From assembly GCA_029257435.1 (NCBI GenBank), contig JARIBI010000035.1, positions 1 to 64,000 of the forward strand: DNA of 64,000 nucleotides, written 5' to 3'. The translations under genes were made by a program, and so were the position numbers. Below are positions 50,117 through 58,792 of the stretch, piece by piece (the first letter of the stretch is position 1; each line of letters starts with the position of its first letter). The notes beneath the pieces were generated by a model, which made no database searches, was not told the origin of the DNA, and saw only the letters and a list, made by a program, of their open reading frames with translations. This DNA comes from Sporosarcina sp. Lineage in GTDB: Bacteria > Bacillota > Bacilli > Bacillales_A > Planococcaceae.

Positions 50117-50317
50117 ATGAAAAACAAAAAAAGTATTAATATTTCTGAATCTATTTTATTGGCTAGTTCATTTTTTATGTTCATGTTCATTTCTAAGTAT
50201 TTAGTTTTTATCCCTGAATTTAAATATATTTTCGAGAAATATACCTTATGGTATTTACTACCTGCTATAACTTTAGGTTTAGCTATACATTCATTTTGGC
50301 ATAGGAAAGCAGAATGA
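50117..50317 (+). CDS. Small two-span membrane protein
   Basis: 66 residues with helices at ~12-32 (SILLASSFFMFMFISKYLVFI) and ~44-60 (LWYLLPAITLGLAIHSFW), ending in a basic tail. AGGAGAGG lies about 12 bases upstream. It is divergent from the secreted-protein gene and could be its immunity partner, by analogy with bacteriocin loci; that is inference only. Confidence 0.5.
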   Translation: MKNKKSINISESILLASSFFMFMFISKYLVFIPEFKYIFEKYTLWYLLPAITLGLAIHSFWHRKAE

Positions 50318-50598
50318 TAGACAAAAGCGATTTTTTTTCAAAACCATTTAAAAGGCGTTCACCCTTTAACGGATATTGCTTGAGTAAGTCTTCACATGCT
50401 TCAGCTGAACAAATAATGGGGGAGGGCTTGTATAGCCTTCTTTTTTTGTTTTTCGCAAATTTACACATTATGCCATACAAATACTTTTCGACAGCATATA
50501 AACGTGTATCGTGGCTTCTCGTGGTTTGTACGACCATTCCCTTTTTAGACACCTTTAGAAGTGGATGAGCAAGTGTAACTTATCAATTTGAACAAGAA

Positions 50599-50655
50599 TA
50601 TACCCCATACCATCGTCTGCCGAAACAGACAAGGCTATGGGGTATAATTTTATTT
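50599..50655. terminator. Terminator-like hairpin
   Basis: TATACCCCATA/TATGGGGTATA with an inner GTCTG/CAGAC stem, T-rich on the plus side. It ends transcription between the small membrane gene and the recombinase gene. Confidence 0.65.
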
Positions 50656-50725
50656 ATTATCGACAAAAAAACTGTATAGTCTAGAAGCGCATAAAAGTAA
50701 ATCCTGTTTCGCTTTACGGATTTCT

Positions 50726-50761
50726 AATCCCTCTTATGCTCCTGTTGGGCTAAGAGGGATT
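50726..50761. repeat. Inverted repeat next to the recombinase stop
   Basis: AATCCCTCTTA/TAAGAGGGATT, 16 bases from the end of the recombinase gene, without a T-run. It may be a weak terminator, or an attachment-site arm because integrase genes often sit beside their att site. Confidence 0.4.
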
Positions 50762-50776
50762 CCTCCCGAATTTTCT

Positions 50777-51895
50777 TCATGTTTTTCTTTCTTCAAGTTC
50801 TTTATCCATTTTCTTTAATATCTCGCGTTGTTCATCTTGAGAGAGATTAGTATACAAAACAGTCGTCTCTATAGTGCTATGACCCAGCTGGTCGCGAAGA
50901 CCTACTAAACTACCACCCTCGTCAAGCCAGCGCTTTGCAAACGAGTGTCGCAGTTTGTGAGGGCTTAGACGCTTACCAGATAGATAGGCTTTCGTATACT
51001 TATTAACTAGCTTTTGGATTGTTTCAACCGCAATCGGGTTTGCAACTCCTCCATAACGAGTTAAAAAGACGAACTGGTTCTTGCTGTCAGGTTTGTAGAT
51101 AGTTTGTCTATCTTCTAGATAACACATTAAATCGTGCATAGAAGAGGGGGTAATACTAACGGTATCTGCCTTATTTCCTTTACGTAAAACACTTAAATCA
51201 TTTTTCTTGGAATCGATATCCGTTAGTTGTAAGCCCGCCAGCTCGTTCACTCGAATACCGCTGCCTTGAAATAGGGAGAGTATTGCAAGATCTCGAAGAT
51301 AATCTCGTTTAAAACGAGAAACCTGTTTATCGGATAAGGTTTTCTCGTAGTCGTGGCGCACATAGGCTAGTAATCCGTCCATTTCGTCTTTATCGAGCAT
51401 TTGACTATTGATTCGCTTTGCGCGACGGGCGGTAGACTCTGTCTTCTTGGGTGTTTTTATCTTGGCCATTACATTTCGATCAAAGTAACATTCTCCATCA
51501 TCATCTTCACTTTCTGTAGTTAGGTAGTTAAAGAGGGATTTGAGTGATTGAATGAATCGGGTTAGGCTGGCTTCCGATCGAACGACAAAAACATCTTTTC
51601 GTTTTTCTACTTTTTCTTCCATGAGCATTTCAAAAAAGAATTCAATGTCTTTTTTTTTCAACGTTTCAAGGACCGAGTAAGGGATTGTTTGATTCGTTTC
51701 AGACGTCGTTAAGCCTTCAGTACGTAGCCAATCAAAGAATTTCTTGTAATCGTACAGGTAACCACTTATCGTGGCGGGGGAGAGCCTTGCACGCTTCTTG
51801 GCACGTACGAAGTCTTGGACATAGAAGGGAAGGTCCTTGATTGCGTGTTCAATATGTTGTTCAGCTGCTATCGTTTTTCGTGTAGGTACTGACAT
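50777..51895 (-). CDS. Tyrosine recombinase (XerC/D-like integrase)
   Basis: This 372-residue recombinase has the full catalytic set: Arg in GSGIRVNELAGL near 212, a Lys strand (VLRKGNKADTVSI), HKLRHSF near 307, GHSTIETT and the nucleophile in VLYTN near 345. The N-terminal core-binding domain is present. ATG has AAAGGAGGGACCCCT upstream. It could resolve plasmid multimers or move an element. Part of its 3' end is duplicated at 49078-49182. Confidence 0.9.
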   Translation of the reverse strand: MSVPTRKTIAAEQHIEHAIKDLPFYVQDFVRAKKRARLSPATISGYLYDYKKFFDWLRTEGLTTSETNQTIPYSVLETLKKKDIEFFFEMLMEEKVEKRKDVFVVRSEASLTRFIQSLKSLFNYLTTESEDDDGECYFDRNVMAKIKTPKKTESTARRAKRINSQMLDKDEMDGLLAYVRHDYEKTLSDKQVSRFKRDYLRDLAILSLFQGSGIRVNELAGLQLTDIDSKKNDLSVLRKGNKADTVSITPSSMHDLMCYLEDRQTIYKPDSKNQFVFLTRYGGVANPIAVETIQKLVNKYTKAYLSGKRLSPHKLRHSFAKRWLDEGGSLVGLRDQLGHSTIETTVLYTNLSQDEQREILKKMDKELEERKT

Positions 51896-51954
51896 AGGGG
51901 TCCCTCCTTTGGTGCAACTAATCTAGTGTACTCTTAATATAATTTTAGTTGAAA

Positions 51955-52989
51955 TCATTGAAATGAATAATTAATATCTTTTACTACTTTTATGTCAATA
52001 GAATCAAAATGAACATTACTTTCATCGAAAATAACGATATTATCTGCTTTGCCCAATGAACTTTTAAATCTAAACCCATCATATCTATTAGATTTTATTA
52101 ATTCTGATAGGTACTGAGTGGGCAAGTATTCAATTTCAGTGTTATCAGGAATCACAGGTTTTGATAAATCAAATACTAATCTATTGAAAAGCCGATGATA
52201 ACCGACTCCAGTTAATAAATCCTTATACTGAAATGGAGATATTAGTAATATCCCTGTATTTAGAGAAACAAGATGCAATACCTTCTTTGTAGTTAATTCT
52301 ACAATTGATATTTCTGCTGATTTATATGGACGTAACTCTGCGATACATGTAGCACTATCTGTTGCTGTATATAGATAGGAAATTCCTTTTGGATTCGCTC
52401 TTCCAGGAGCTGCATACTGATTGGGCGGTGCGCCCATAGTATCAATAGAATGCTTACCAATTCGACCTCTATATAAAATTGAGTTTTGAGGTAATACAAA
52501 AACATTCTCTTCTAAAATACCTGCGATATCTTCAGATATAAATCCGTTCTGAGGGAAAAATCTGTTGCCATGCTTTATTTCTTCGGTAAGTTGATCCCAA
52601 TAATCATGATAAGATCTAAAGGTAAAAGAGTGTTCTGCACGAACATACAAATCACTACAATCGAAATTCATATCAGTGTGATACATAATATCATCGAAAA
52701 GATTTTCACATGGAGTTAGACTATCTTCAAAAATGTTCCATTCGTTTTGAATTAATACATATAGAAATTCTCCCACTTCAGTCGGATTATCTCCGTAGAT
52801 AAAATTCGTACCATGCTCTAATAACTCATAATATGGTGTGAAAATGTTGAATTTATCTGCAATTTCACTAGTATTAATTACAAAAACATCTTCGCTATCG
52901 CAATAATCACAAATACCTTTTCTGTTCTTTGTTTTAATTATTTGCTTCAGAAACCGATCTTGAAAACAATTTATGCAGCAGTTGTTCAT
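51955..52989 (-). CDS. RES-domain protein with N-terminal zinc-ribbon/HEPN-like part
   Basis: 344 residues. The N-terminus has two Cys pairs (CCINC ... CDYCD), then a helical part of HEPN/RES-N type. The C-terminal RES domain starts near residue 165: ILYRGRIG, then APPNQYAAPGRANPKGISYL and CIAELRPY. RES toxins break down NAD+ and are normally held by an Xre-type antitoxin. No antitoxin-like gene is adjacent; a divergent HExxH protein is its only neighbour. It may be an abortive-infection or competition module. Confidence 0.75.
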   Translation of the reverse strand: MNNCCINCFQDRFLKQIIKTKNRKGICDYCDSEDVFVINTSEIADKFNIFTPYYELLEHGTNFIYGDNPTEVGEFLYVLIQNEWNIFEDSLTPCENLFDDIMYHTDMNFDCSDLYVRAEHSFTFRSYHDYWDQLTEEIKHGNRFFPQNGFISEDIAGILEENVFVLPQNSILYRGRIGKHSIDTMGAPPNQYAAPGRANPKGISYLYTATDSATCIAELRPYKSAEISIVELTTKKVLHLVSLNTGILLISPFQYKDLLTGVGYHRLFNRLVFDLSKPVIPDNTEIEYLPTQYLSELIKSNRYDGFRFKSSLGKADNIVIFDESNVHFDSIDIKVVKDINYSFQ

Positions 52990-53199
52990 AATTACCTCCT
53001 AAAATTAAGATGTTTTCAGACGTCAACCAACTTTCAATTTTTACATTCCAGTTGAACATAAGCAAAACAATAAATATATAAAGTCTGAAAAAATGTTCTT
53101 AACTTTAATAGACTCCTAATGATAATTGCTCCTCTTTGTATAAAAAGTAGATGAGTAGTCAATAATATAATTATTATAACTTTGGGAGGCTACTAACGA

Positions 53200-54072
53200 A
53201 TGATAGAACACCTTTTATCAGTTTTTCTTGGGGAGAAGTCATACCTGTCAGATGATTATATTGCAAAGATTGCTCAGAATGACGTATGCAGCTTTATTAA
53301 TAAAAACAATGAAGTAACACATGGCTTTTTAATAGCAAACATCGAGCCTAAAGAATGCATTCGTGAGTATTTACCTCTTGACTTAGAATCGGACGATGTA
53401 ATCGATACTAAACGCTCAGACCTTTCTAGAAAATTAATTCAAGTTCCTTACTTTGATGCATCCGAACAATTGAAAGCGGAGTTCCACTTAGTATCGAGTA
53501 AAAAGGTAAATACAGTTTTGACATACGATTGTATGAAAGTTGTAGAAGATACTAGACAAATGTTGCACCATTTCAATGTATTTAACCTGTTAAATACAAG
53601 TTTTGATAAATACCATCTAATGTCTTATAATCCTAAAAGCAAATGTTTTTCTGTCAATCCGAAAATATTATATACACATCTAACAAGAACTTTGGTATTA
53701 AGTAATATAAATCCTGAAGATGCCTTGTTAGTTGTTGTTGCACATGAAATTGGGCATATGCTTGACGATGAATTGAATAACAAGGCAGATGAATTCGTTG
53801 ATACAGTTAATAACATACAATTGCTTTCACGGAAACATGAAGGAAGTGAATTGTCAAAACGCGAACTAAATATTTTAAGAAAAGAGCTTCAAAAGTATCA
53901 GTTGATGAATTTAAAGTTTGAAGCTAACGCTTGGATTATTGGTCTGAAATTTATTCCCTCAAACCTAAAGAGGTATTATAAAGAACAAACGGAGAAAATG
54001 TTGTACCAGAACCGGATTGACATGGAAATGCGAATGGAACGAATCCATTTGTCCCTAACTAATAATTTTTGA
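53200..54072 (+). CDS. HExxH zinc-metallopeptidase-like protein
   Basis: This 290-residue soluble protein carries VVAHEIGHMLDDEL near residue 185, a clear zincin motif, followed by charged helices (KRELNILRKELQKYQLMNLK). There is no signal peptide, so it acts in the cytoplasm. ATG has GGGAGGCTACTAACGA upstream. It is transcribed divergently from the RES-domain gene, and the two could work together, like a protease controlling a toxin; that pairing is inference. Confidence 0.65.
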   Translation: MIEHLLSVFLGEKSYLSDDYIAKIAQNDVCSFINKNNEVTHGFLIANIEPKECIREYLPLDLESDDVIDTKRSDLSRKLIQVPYFDASEQLKAEFHLVSSKKVNTVLTYDCMKVVEDTRQMLHHFNVFNLLNTSFDKYHLMSYNPKSKCFSVNPKILYTHLTRTLVLSNINPEDALLVVVAHEIGHMLDDELNNKADEFVDTVNNIQLLSRKHEGSELSKRELNILRKELQKYQLMNLKFEANAWIIGLKFIPSNLKRYYKEQTEKMLYQNRIDMEMRMERIHLSLTNNF

Positions 54073-54251
54073 CCCTCCCAAGTATCCTTCGTTCACCATT
54101 CTTACTGGATGGTAATGGGGGATATTATGATATCTGAAGAGTTCCAAAACCTGAAATTTGACAAAGGTTAATGAAGACATGATGCCAGGACTTGATTGAA
54201 CGCACTATATATTCCTCTTTTCTCAGATACATGAAGTATCGGATTGAGGTT

Positions 54252-54674
54252 CTATTTTGTTCCTTTAATCTTTACTGAATGTAGATTTTCGTTATGCTTC
54301 ACCCTTTCAGGACAACGATTGAGTTCTTCCTTCAATAGAAAAATAACGTTGTTGAGTTTTTTTATCTCAAGATGTGTTTCACTTTGTTTTTGAGCCATGC
54401 GATTTTGAACTAAAACGTGGTACAGACCCAATAATGTAACGACCCCAACTAAAGAATTTAATGTAAACTCGAATTTATTATCTGTATTTAATTTTGGATC
54501 AGCAATGCCGATAAACATATAAAGCAATTGAACAACTATTATCAAAAATACAATGGATATAGCAGCTAATGAGACTATATTCATTCGGAAAAAGGATTTT
54601 GTTACATGTAAATTAACCCAATACAATAGTGCCATCAACATTATCCCGCCCACAATCCAATACGCGAAATTCAT
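54252..54674 (-). CDS. Small membrane protein with C-terminal coiled part
   Basis: About 140 residues from ATG 54674 (GGGGG nine bases upstream; the frame is open further but without a site). Two or three helices (YWIVGGIMLMALLYWVN, IVSLAAISIVFLIIVVQLLYMFIG, LVGVVTLLGLYHVLV) and a soluble helical end (THLEIKKLNNVIFLLKEEL). Not recognised. Resembles the membrane gene at 55102 in general plan. Confidence 0.55.
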   Translation of the reverse strand: MNFAYWIVGGIMLMALLYWVNLHVTKSFFRMNIVSLAAISIVFLIIVVQLLYMFIGIADPKLNTDNKFEFTLNSLVGVVTLLGLYHVLVQNRMAQKQSETHLEIKKLNNVIFLLKEELNRCPERVKHNENLHSVKIKGTK

Positions 54675-55101
54675 TCTATTCATCCCCCAGTTAGTCTGTT
54701 TTTCTTTTGATTGTTCCTTTAAGTTTGCGCTAGCCTCTAAGTAAACAGAGCAGATATGCCAGCGCTCTATGGACTTTCTTATTGACATCAACAAGAAAGT
54801 CTTATGTAAATTATACCATTTCTATTTTAGTTGTCTATGTTTTAACTAAATTAGTATTTAGCGTAAAGTATAAAAGCAATACGTTTTCACATATTTCTTA
54901 AAGGTCTACTTCCCTCTACATTGGCTTACAAGTTAGAACGATTATTCTACAATGCTTCTACTGATATACTTGTGAAATTTAATATCCATCTAACTTGTAT
55001 GTCCTTCTACAGATTTACTGTCATTCGACATGTGTACTGTCGAGAGAATGCTAGTTTGAATTTAAAGCTCAAAGATTTTCTCCTGAGCCTACTTTTGTTA
55101 T

Positions 55102-55710
55102 CTAGTTTCCTTTCTTAAAGTATCCATGTTTACGTCTTTTGAGGAAACGATTCGCAGTGGCTCTTTTCTCAAGAAGAGAAGACAACCGATGTAACTCTTT
55201 AATGCCTTGAATTTCTGATTCTGATAGTCTATTTAGCTGTTGAGAAATATCTTCTTGAAAAGACTCATTTTTTTGTAACTGTCCTTGAAGCTGTTCTTCA
55301 AGGTTTTGTATCTTTTCTTTACTTTTTTCAATTTCATCTTTTGCGACTGATAAATTCTTTTGCGCTTCTTTAAGTGAGTCCTTAGCTGGTCTTTGTTGCA
55401 ATTCCCTCAAATTGTCTAGCAAAATTTGAATGAGGGCAATCAGTGTAGCGAATGTCGCAAATTCTATATAAGTTTTGGGATTACTCATTAAAGATTTTAT
55501 TATATCTAAGAAATCAGTTTCAATGTGTTTGTTGGAGAAATCAGAAATTCTCTTGAAAATATAAGACATATACGACAAAAAACCTAATAATATAATTGTC
55601 GTCGCAGTCCATGAAGTCCATACTGCTAAACTTCTTTTTTTATTTGAAAAGTAATATATGAGATAATTGACAATTAGAAACCCTATGATGGAGAGTGAAA
55701 AAAACAACAT
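55102..55710 (-). CDS. Membrane protein with long coiled coil
   Basis: 202 residues: two helix pairs (LFFSLSIIGFLIVNYLIYYF, TTIILLGFLSYMSYIF and FATFATLIALIQILL), then about 90 residues of coiled coil (SLKEAQKNLSVAKDEIEKSK ... IQNLEEQLQ) and a basic tail. It may scaffold a complex or sense the membrane. GGCGG lies eight bases upstream of the ATG. The DUF1173-like gene ends 23 bases upstream, so the two are probably cotranscribed. Confidence 0.65.
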   Translation of the reverse strand: MLFFSLSIIGFLIVNYLIYYFSNKKRSLAVWTSWTATTIILLGFLSYMSYIFKRISDFSNKHIETDFLDIIKSLMSNPKTYIEFATFATLIALIQILLDNLRELQQRPAKDSLKEAQKNLSVAKDEIEKSKEKIQNLEEQLQGQLQKNESFQEDISQQLNRLSESEIQGIKELHRLSSLLEKRATANRFLKRRKHGYFKKGN

Positions 55711-55733
55711 TAAATTACCGCCTTTCGCTATAC

Positions 55734-57002
55734 CTATTGTGGAAGGACAGATAAGTCAAATTTCTCACCTTTATAAGCATCCCAGTACCACAAGTTGAAC
55801 TTAGGCTTTAGGTTGGAAAAATGCTCGATCTTAATTCCACGCTGTATATGATAATCCTCTACACTTTCAGACATTCCAAAAACCTCGATAATTGTTTTTG
55901 GAGTAGTATCTATTAATAAGCCATCCGGTACAAAACCATTCCATGACGTATAGCTACTGGTTAAACACTTCAAAAACGGTCTTTTTTGTTTGCATAACTC
56001 TGTATATAAGATCCGCTCGTATGAACTTTCTACAGGTACACCATAAGAATTGATTGGAACTAATGCAAAACTAACAAATTGGGGTATCTTTTGATAGCCC
56101 ATGTTCTTCACGAATCCGCCAGCGAAGTACGGTCCAGACAATCCACGTATAGATTTAAGTGCTTTTTCAAATGAGTTAGCGTCTACACTTAATACTTGTT
56201 TTGTGCTTTTGGTTGGATTGCGTAAAGACAAGAAGTACATATCCCCTACTAATTCTATATCTTCGTCAGTTAACAACAACATAGTAAACGCAGCCGACTT
56301 AGATTTGTAGTCATCTTCTATAATGCTAATTCTACCTGTTTTTTCGCCTTTATATAGTAGTTTGTTCATTGGAATATCTTTCAGCGTATATTGTTTAGCT
56401 GTAGAGTTAACGAAACGGTTGTAAACTTCCTCAGCACCGTGGGTAGGATACGTCTGTCCTTCGTAGTAAGCGAGCTTTATGGTACGATTCCACGATTCTG
56501 TTAGCAACCGCCATAATGTCGCATAAACAGTAGGACGATTAGTAGAAATTCCTCCATTACTAGTTAGGGGCGCACTAGTTTTAGTTCCCCCGCCATTAGA
56601 TTTCTTCATTTTTTCTGTTTTCTCTAAGCGATAATCTTGTCCATCAAATTTAATTTCAGTTAATCCATTTTCTTTTTTCTGAAAGCCACGTTCGTAGATA
56701 CTTCCTGGAGACTGTCGTTCACTGCCTTCACCATAATAGTGACATGACTTCGCGTGAGCTTTAGAACTTATCGCTCTTATATAGTAACTATCCGAGTCAG
56801 TTATATGGCATAAACTCATAATAGGCTGTGGGTTGGTACAGCTGCACGTAACAAGCACCTTGTCTAATTTCACTAACTTACGCAACGAGGCTAACTTTGT
56901 CTTTTTCACTACAGGGTCGCTTGATAACCAAAAATCATGTGTCATAAATTCTTTTCTACCATCATCATGCTGAATTATAAATTGACCGCTATTTGTGTAC
57001 AT
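55734..57002 (-). CDS. DUF1173-like protein
   Basis: 422 residues. The N-terminus has a Cys/His cluster (VLVTCSCTNPQPIMSLCH ... AHAKSCHYYGEG) like the zinc-binding start of DUF1173 proteins. The C-terminal part (FVPDGLLIDTTPKTIIEVFG, then NLWYWDAYKGE) has the D...E-V strand order of restriction-endonuclease-like folds. DUF1173 genes occur on conjugative plasmids; their function is unknown. ATG has CTGGAG ten bases upstream. Confidence 0.55.
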   Translation of the reverse strand: MYTNSGQFIIQHDDGRKEFMTHDFWLSSDPVVKKTKLASLRKLVKLDKVLVTCSCTNPQPIMSLCHITDSDSYYIRAISSKAHAKSCHYYGEGSERQSPGSIYERGFQKKENGLTEIKFDGQDYRLEKTEKMKKSNGGGTKTSAPLTSNGGISTNRPTVYATLWRLLTESWNRTIKLAYYEGQTYPTHGAEEVYNRFVNSTAKQYTLKDIPMNKLLYKGEKTGRISIIEDDYKSKSAAFTMLLLTDEDIELVGDMYFLSLRNPTKSTKQVLSVDANSFEKALKSIRGLSGPYFAGGFVKNMGYQKIPQFVSFALVPINSYGVPVESSYERILYTELCKQKRPFLKCLTSSYTSWNGFVPDGLLIDTTPKTIIEVFGMSESVEDYHIQRGIKIEHFSNLKPKFNLWYWDAYKGEKFDLSVLPQ

Positions 57003-57113
57003 ATCAAATCAACTCCAGTTTAAAGTTTATCTATTTGCTTACCCCTACTGTATGTGATCAAGTTTCATCAATAAAAATCTGTTTCTGACTTGTTTTCGTC
57101 TTTTACTCGGTAC

Positions 57114-57509
57114 TTAAGCGAAGACACCAACAACTAAACCTACTATGGATGTAACGAATAAAAAAAGTGAGCCGAATAGATATTTAGCCCACCTCTGAGG
57201 ATGACCAGGAGGTCCACAGGCGGCTACGTTGCCCGCTGAAAAAATCGTTGTAATAAGGAAAACAATGGAGCTGAGTAAAGAGGTCTTAGATAAAAGTTCT
57301 GTGTCCCCATAGATGATGCCGTGATAAATCTCAACGCTGGCAGTGAAAACAAATACAACAACGGCAATCCACATGAAAACCCGGAGACAAGTTGCAAGTA
57401 TATTCAAGACCCTTTCCCTATTAGTTTCGGAAATGTTTTCAAAATAAAGTGATCCCATCCCAGAAACTATTGAAGCTAGTATCGAAATCAGTGGTATAGT
57501 AATATTCAT
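57114..57509 (-). CDS. Unrecognised membrane protein
   Basis: 131 residues with about four helices (PLISILASIVSGMGSLYF, LRVFMWIAVVVFVFTASVEI, LLSSIVFLITTIFSA, YLFGSLFLFVTSIVGLVVGVF). AGGGATATGAA precedes the ATG. No family recognised. Confidence 0.6.
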   Translation of the reverse strand: MNITIPLISILASIVSGMGSLYFENISETNRERVLNILATCLRVFMWIAVVVFVFTASVEIYHGIIYGDTELLSKTSLLSSIVFLITTIFSAGNVAACGPPGHPQRWAKYLFGSLFLFVTSIVGLVVGVFA

Positions 57510-57683
57510 TTCATATCCCTGCCTTGGCTATTTAAATTGGTGGTGTTACTTTAACTACTTCATTAATTTAGATATCTCATCTGCTTCGTTTCTATCAAAT
57601 AGATCAACTAGTGAAAATGTAAAGGTTGGGTATGTAAACGGTCAATATAAATGCATAAAGTTGTGATTCTACCTATAAAATCT

Positions 57684-57830
57684 TTAAAATAACATTTGAT
57701 AGAATCTCCACAAAGTGAACAGCGTAACCGCCATACCAATAATTTTAAATATGAAGTTTCGTGCAAACGAAAAGAGTTTCCAAAGTATAAAGATCCCGAT
57801 ACCGAAAATTAATATGGACTGCCAGGACAT
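57684..57830 (-). CDS. 48-residue membrane peptide
   Basis: ATG at 57830 overlaps the stop of the preceding gene (TAATG), so it is translated by coupling. It encodes two short hydrophobic helices (ILIFGIGIFILWKLFSF and IIGMAVTLFTLW) with basic residues between them. No function can be assigned. Downstream, to 57520, there is only a start-less coding-like remnant. Confidence 0.55.
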   Translation of the reverse strand: MSWQSILIFGIGIFILWKLFSFARNFIFKIIGMAVTLFTLWRFYQMLF

Positions 57831-58234
57831 TAGGACTCACACCATTCTGTTTCTAAATTTGACGCTAATGGATTTGCCTTGCTGTGCCAATCGGCTTGAT
57901 ACAGTTCGTGTTCATCTTGAATCCATTTAAGTAAACAACTGATTAGCGCTGCCTTATACTTATTTTTAAAGATGCCAATAAATTTTGGCGGAAGTTTAAT
58001 CGACATAGGTTCATTCAGCGTTACGGTGCAGTGGTTTTCCTGTTCCGGAAAAGGAGAAATAAACGGTATATAAGGATTATTGAGCGTAAACCAGCTCGTA
58101 TTACTTTGGATGAATGAAGGATAGCGTTGGATGCGTGACGCTAGGTACTGCAGAAACTGGCCCTCCTCAACAACTATTTGTAACGTGATGTATTCGGGGT
58201 TACTTTCTTCTAAGACAGATTCAACAAACATCAT
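57830..58234 (-). CDS. Unrecognised 134-residue protein
   Basis: A soluble protein with strand-rich sequence (YITLQIVVEEGQFLQYLASR, CTVTLNEPMSIKLPP) and a helical end (ALISCLLKWIQDEHELY). It overlaps both neighbours by 3-4 bases, in a three-gene operon with the DUF2187 protein and the 48-residue peptide. The operon has its own attenuator-type leader. Confidence 0.65.
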   Translation of the reverse strand: MMFVESVLEESNPEYITLQIVVEEGQFLQYLASRIQRYPSFIQSNTSWFTLNNPYIPFISPFPEQENHCTVTLNEPMSIKLPPKFIGIFKNKYKAALISCLLKWIQDEHELYQADWHSKANPLASNLETEWCES

Positions 58235-58443
58235 GCGCCAACCACTGTATAGTTCTTGTGATTAACAACGGTTAGCGAGTTTTCCAGGAATAAAAGCTCT
58301 TGGTTCTCTTTTGATACTTCCACTAGTACGGTGTTGACTCTCACTAGTTGTACAATCCCGGTAACGACTTTGGATTGTCTTGTGAAAGTAACTTCCGTGC
58401 CAAGTTCAATCGACGGGATATCTTTCTGTTTTGTATTAAACAC
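58231..58443 (-). CDS. DUF2187-like small protein
   Basis: 70 residues from GTG 58443 (AAGGAG ten bases upstream; a TTG 24 bases earlier is open). It reads as a small beta barrel: LGTEVTFTRQSKVVTGIVQL, VNTVLVEVS and the C-terminal TVVNHKNYTVV, which is the DUF2187 (YkvS-like) signature. Function unknown in the family. First gene of its operon. Confidence 0.7.
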   Translation of the reverse strand: MFNTKQKDIPSIELGTEVTFTRQSKVVTGIVQLVRVNTVLVEVSKENQELLFLENSLTVVNHKNYTVVGA

Positions 58444-58470
58444 TTGCGAACATCTCCTTATAACCAATTA

Positions 58471-58517
58471 AAAGCACCCTGAACACACGCGAGTTATTCC
58501 GCATGTGTCCAGGGTGC
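58471..58517 (-). terminator. Leader terminator ahead of the DUF2187 operon
   Basis: GTGTCCAGGGTGC-type pairing on plus (58505-58517) with GCACCCTGAACAC (58474-58486), then TTTT on the minus strand. The foot reads AGGAGCACCCTGG, a looser form of the GGGAGCACCCC box. Confidence 0.65.
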
Positions 58518-58544
58518 TCCTGTCGTGGTAATGTAATTAGCTTC

Positions 58545-58574
58545 ATTGTAACATGCAAGTTGTATATGAATCAA
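58545..58574 (-). promoter_or_regulatory. Promoter of the DUF2187 operon
   Basis: TTGATT (58569-58574), 18-base spacer, TACAAT (58545-58550) with an extended TGT just before it. Confidence 0.65.
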
Positions 58575-58582
58575 TTAGGTCT

Positions 58583-58750
58583 TCAGTTCTCGTCTTTAAA
58601 GGCTTTCCACGTACTAGGTTCGATAGATTCTACATATTCGTCGAAGCACGCCTCACAGTATGTCAGGTTCTCCCACGGAACACGGACGTCATTCTTCCCT
58701 ATTTTGTTGTGACAGACATTGCAAATGTATAGTTCATAAATGGTCGCCAT
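58583..58750 (-). CDS. Small zinc-ribbon protein
   Basis: 55 residues with two Cys pairs, CNVC and CEAC, 19 residues between them, giving one zinc knuckle or ribbon. ATG at 58750 has AAAGGAGAAGTTACA upstream. It lies 42 bases after the HTH regulator gene and may be its partner. Specific family not recognised. Confidence 0.6.
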   Translation of the reverse strand: MATIYELYICNVCHNKIGKNDVRVPWENLTYCEACFDEYVESIEPSTWKAFKDEN

Positions 58751-58792
58751 TGTAACTTCTCCTTTGGTAGCCCTGTTCATAATTAGAGCGTA

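Noticed and set aside
50283..50568. Two opposed open frames, 89 residues minus and 84 residues plus
   Set aside because: The minus one has coding-like composition but no properly spaced ribosome binding site, and the plus one is its shadow; at best a decayed gene.
57520..57660. Coding-like end reading FTFSLVDLFDRNEADEISKL on the minus strand
   Set aside because: No start codon after the upstream in-frame stop, so it is only a possible remnant and not annotated as a gene.
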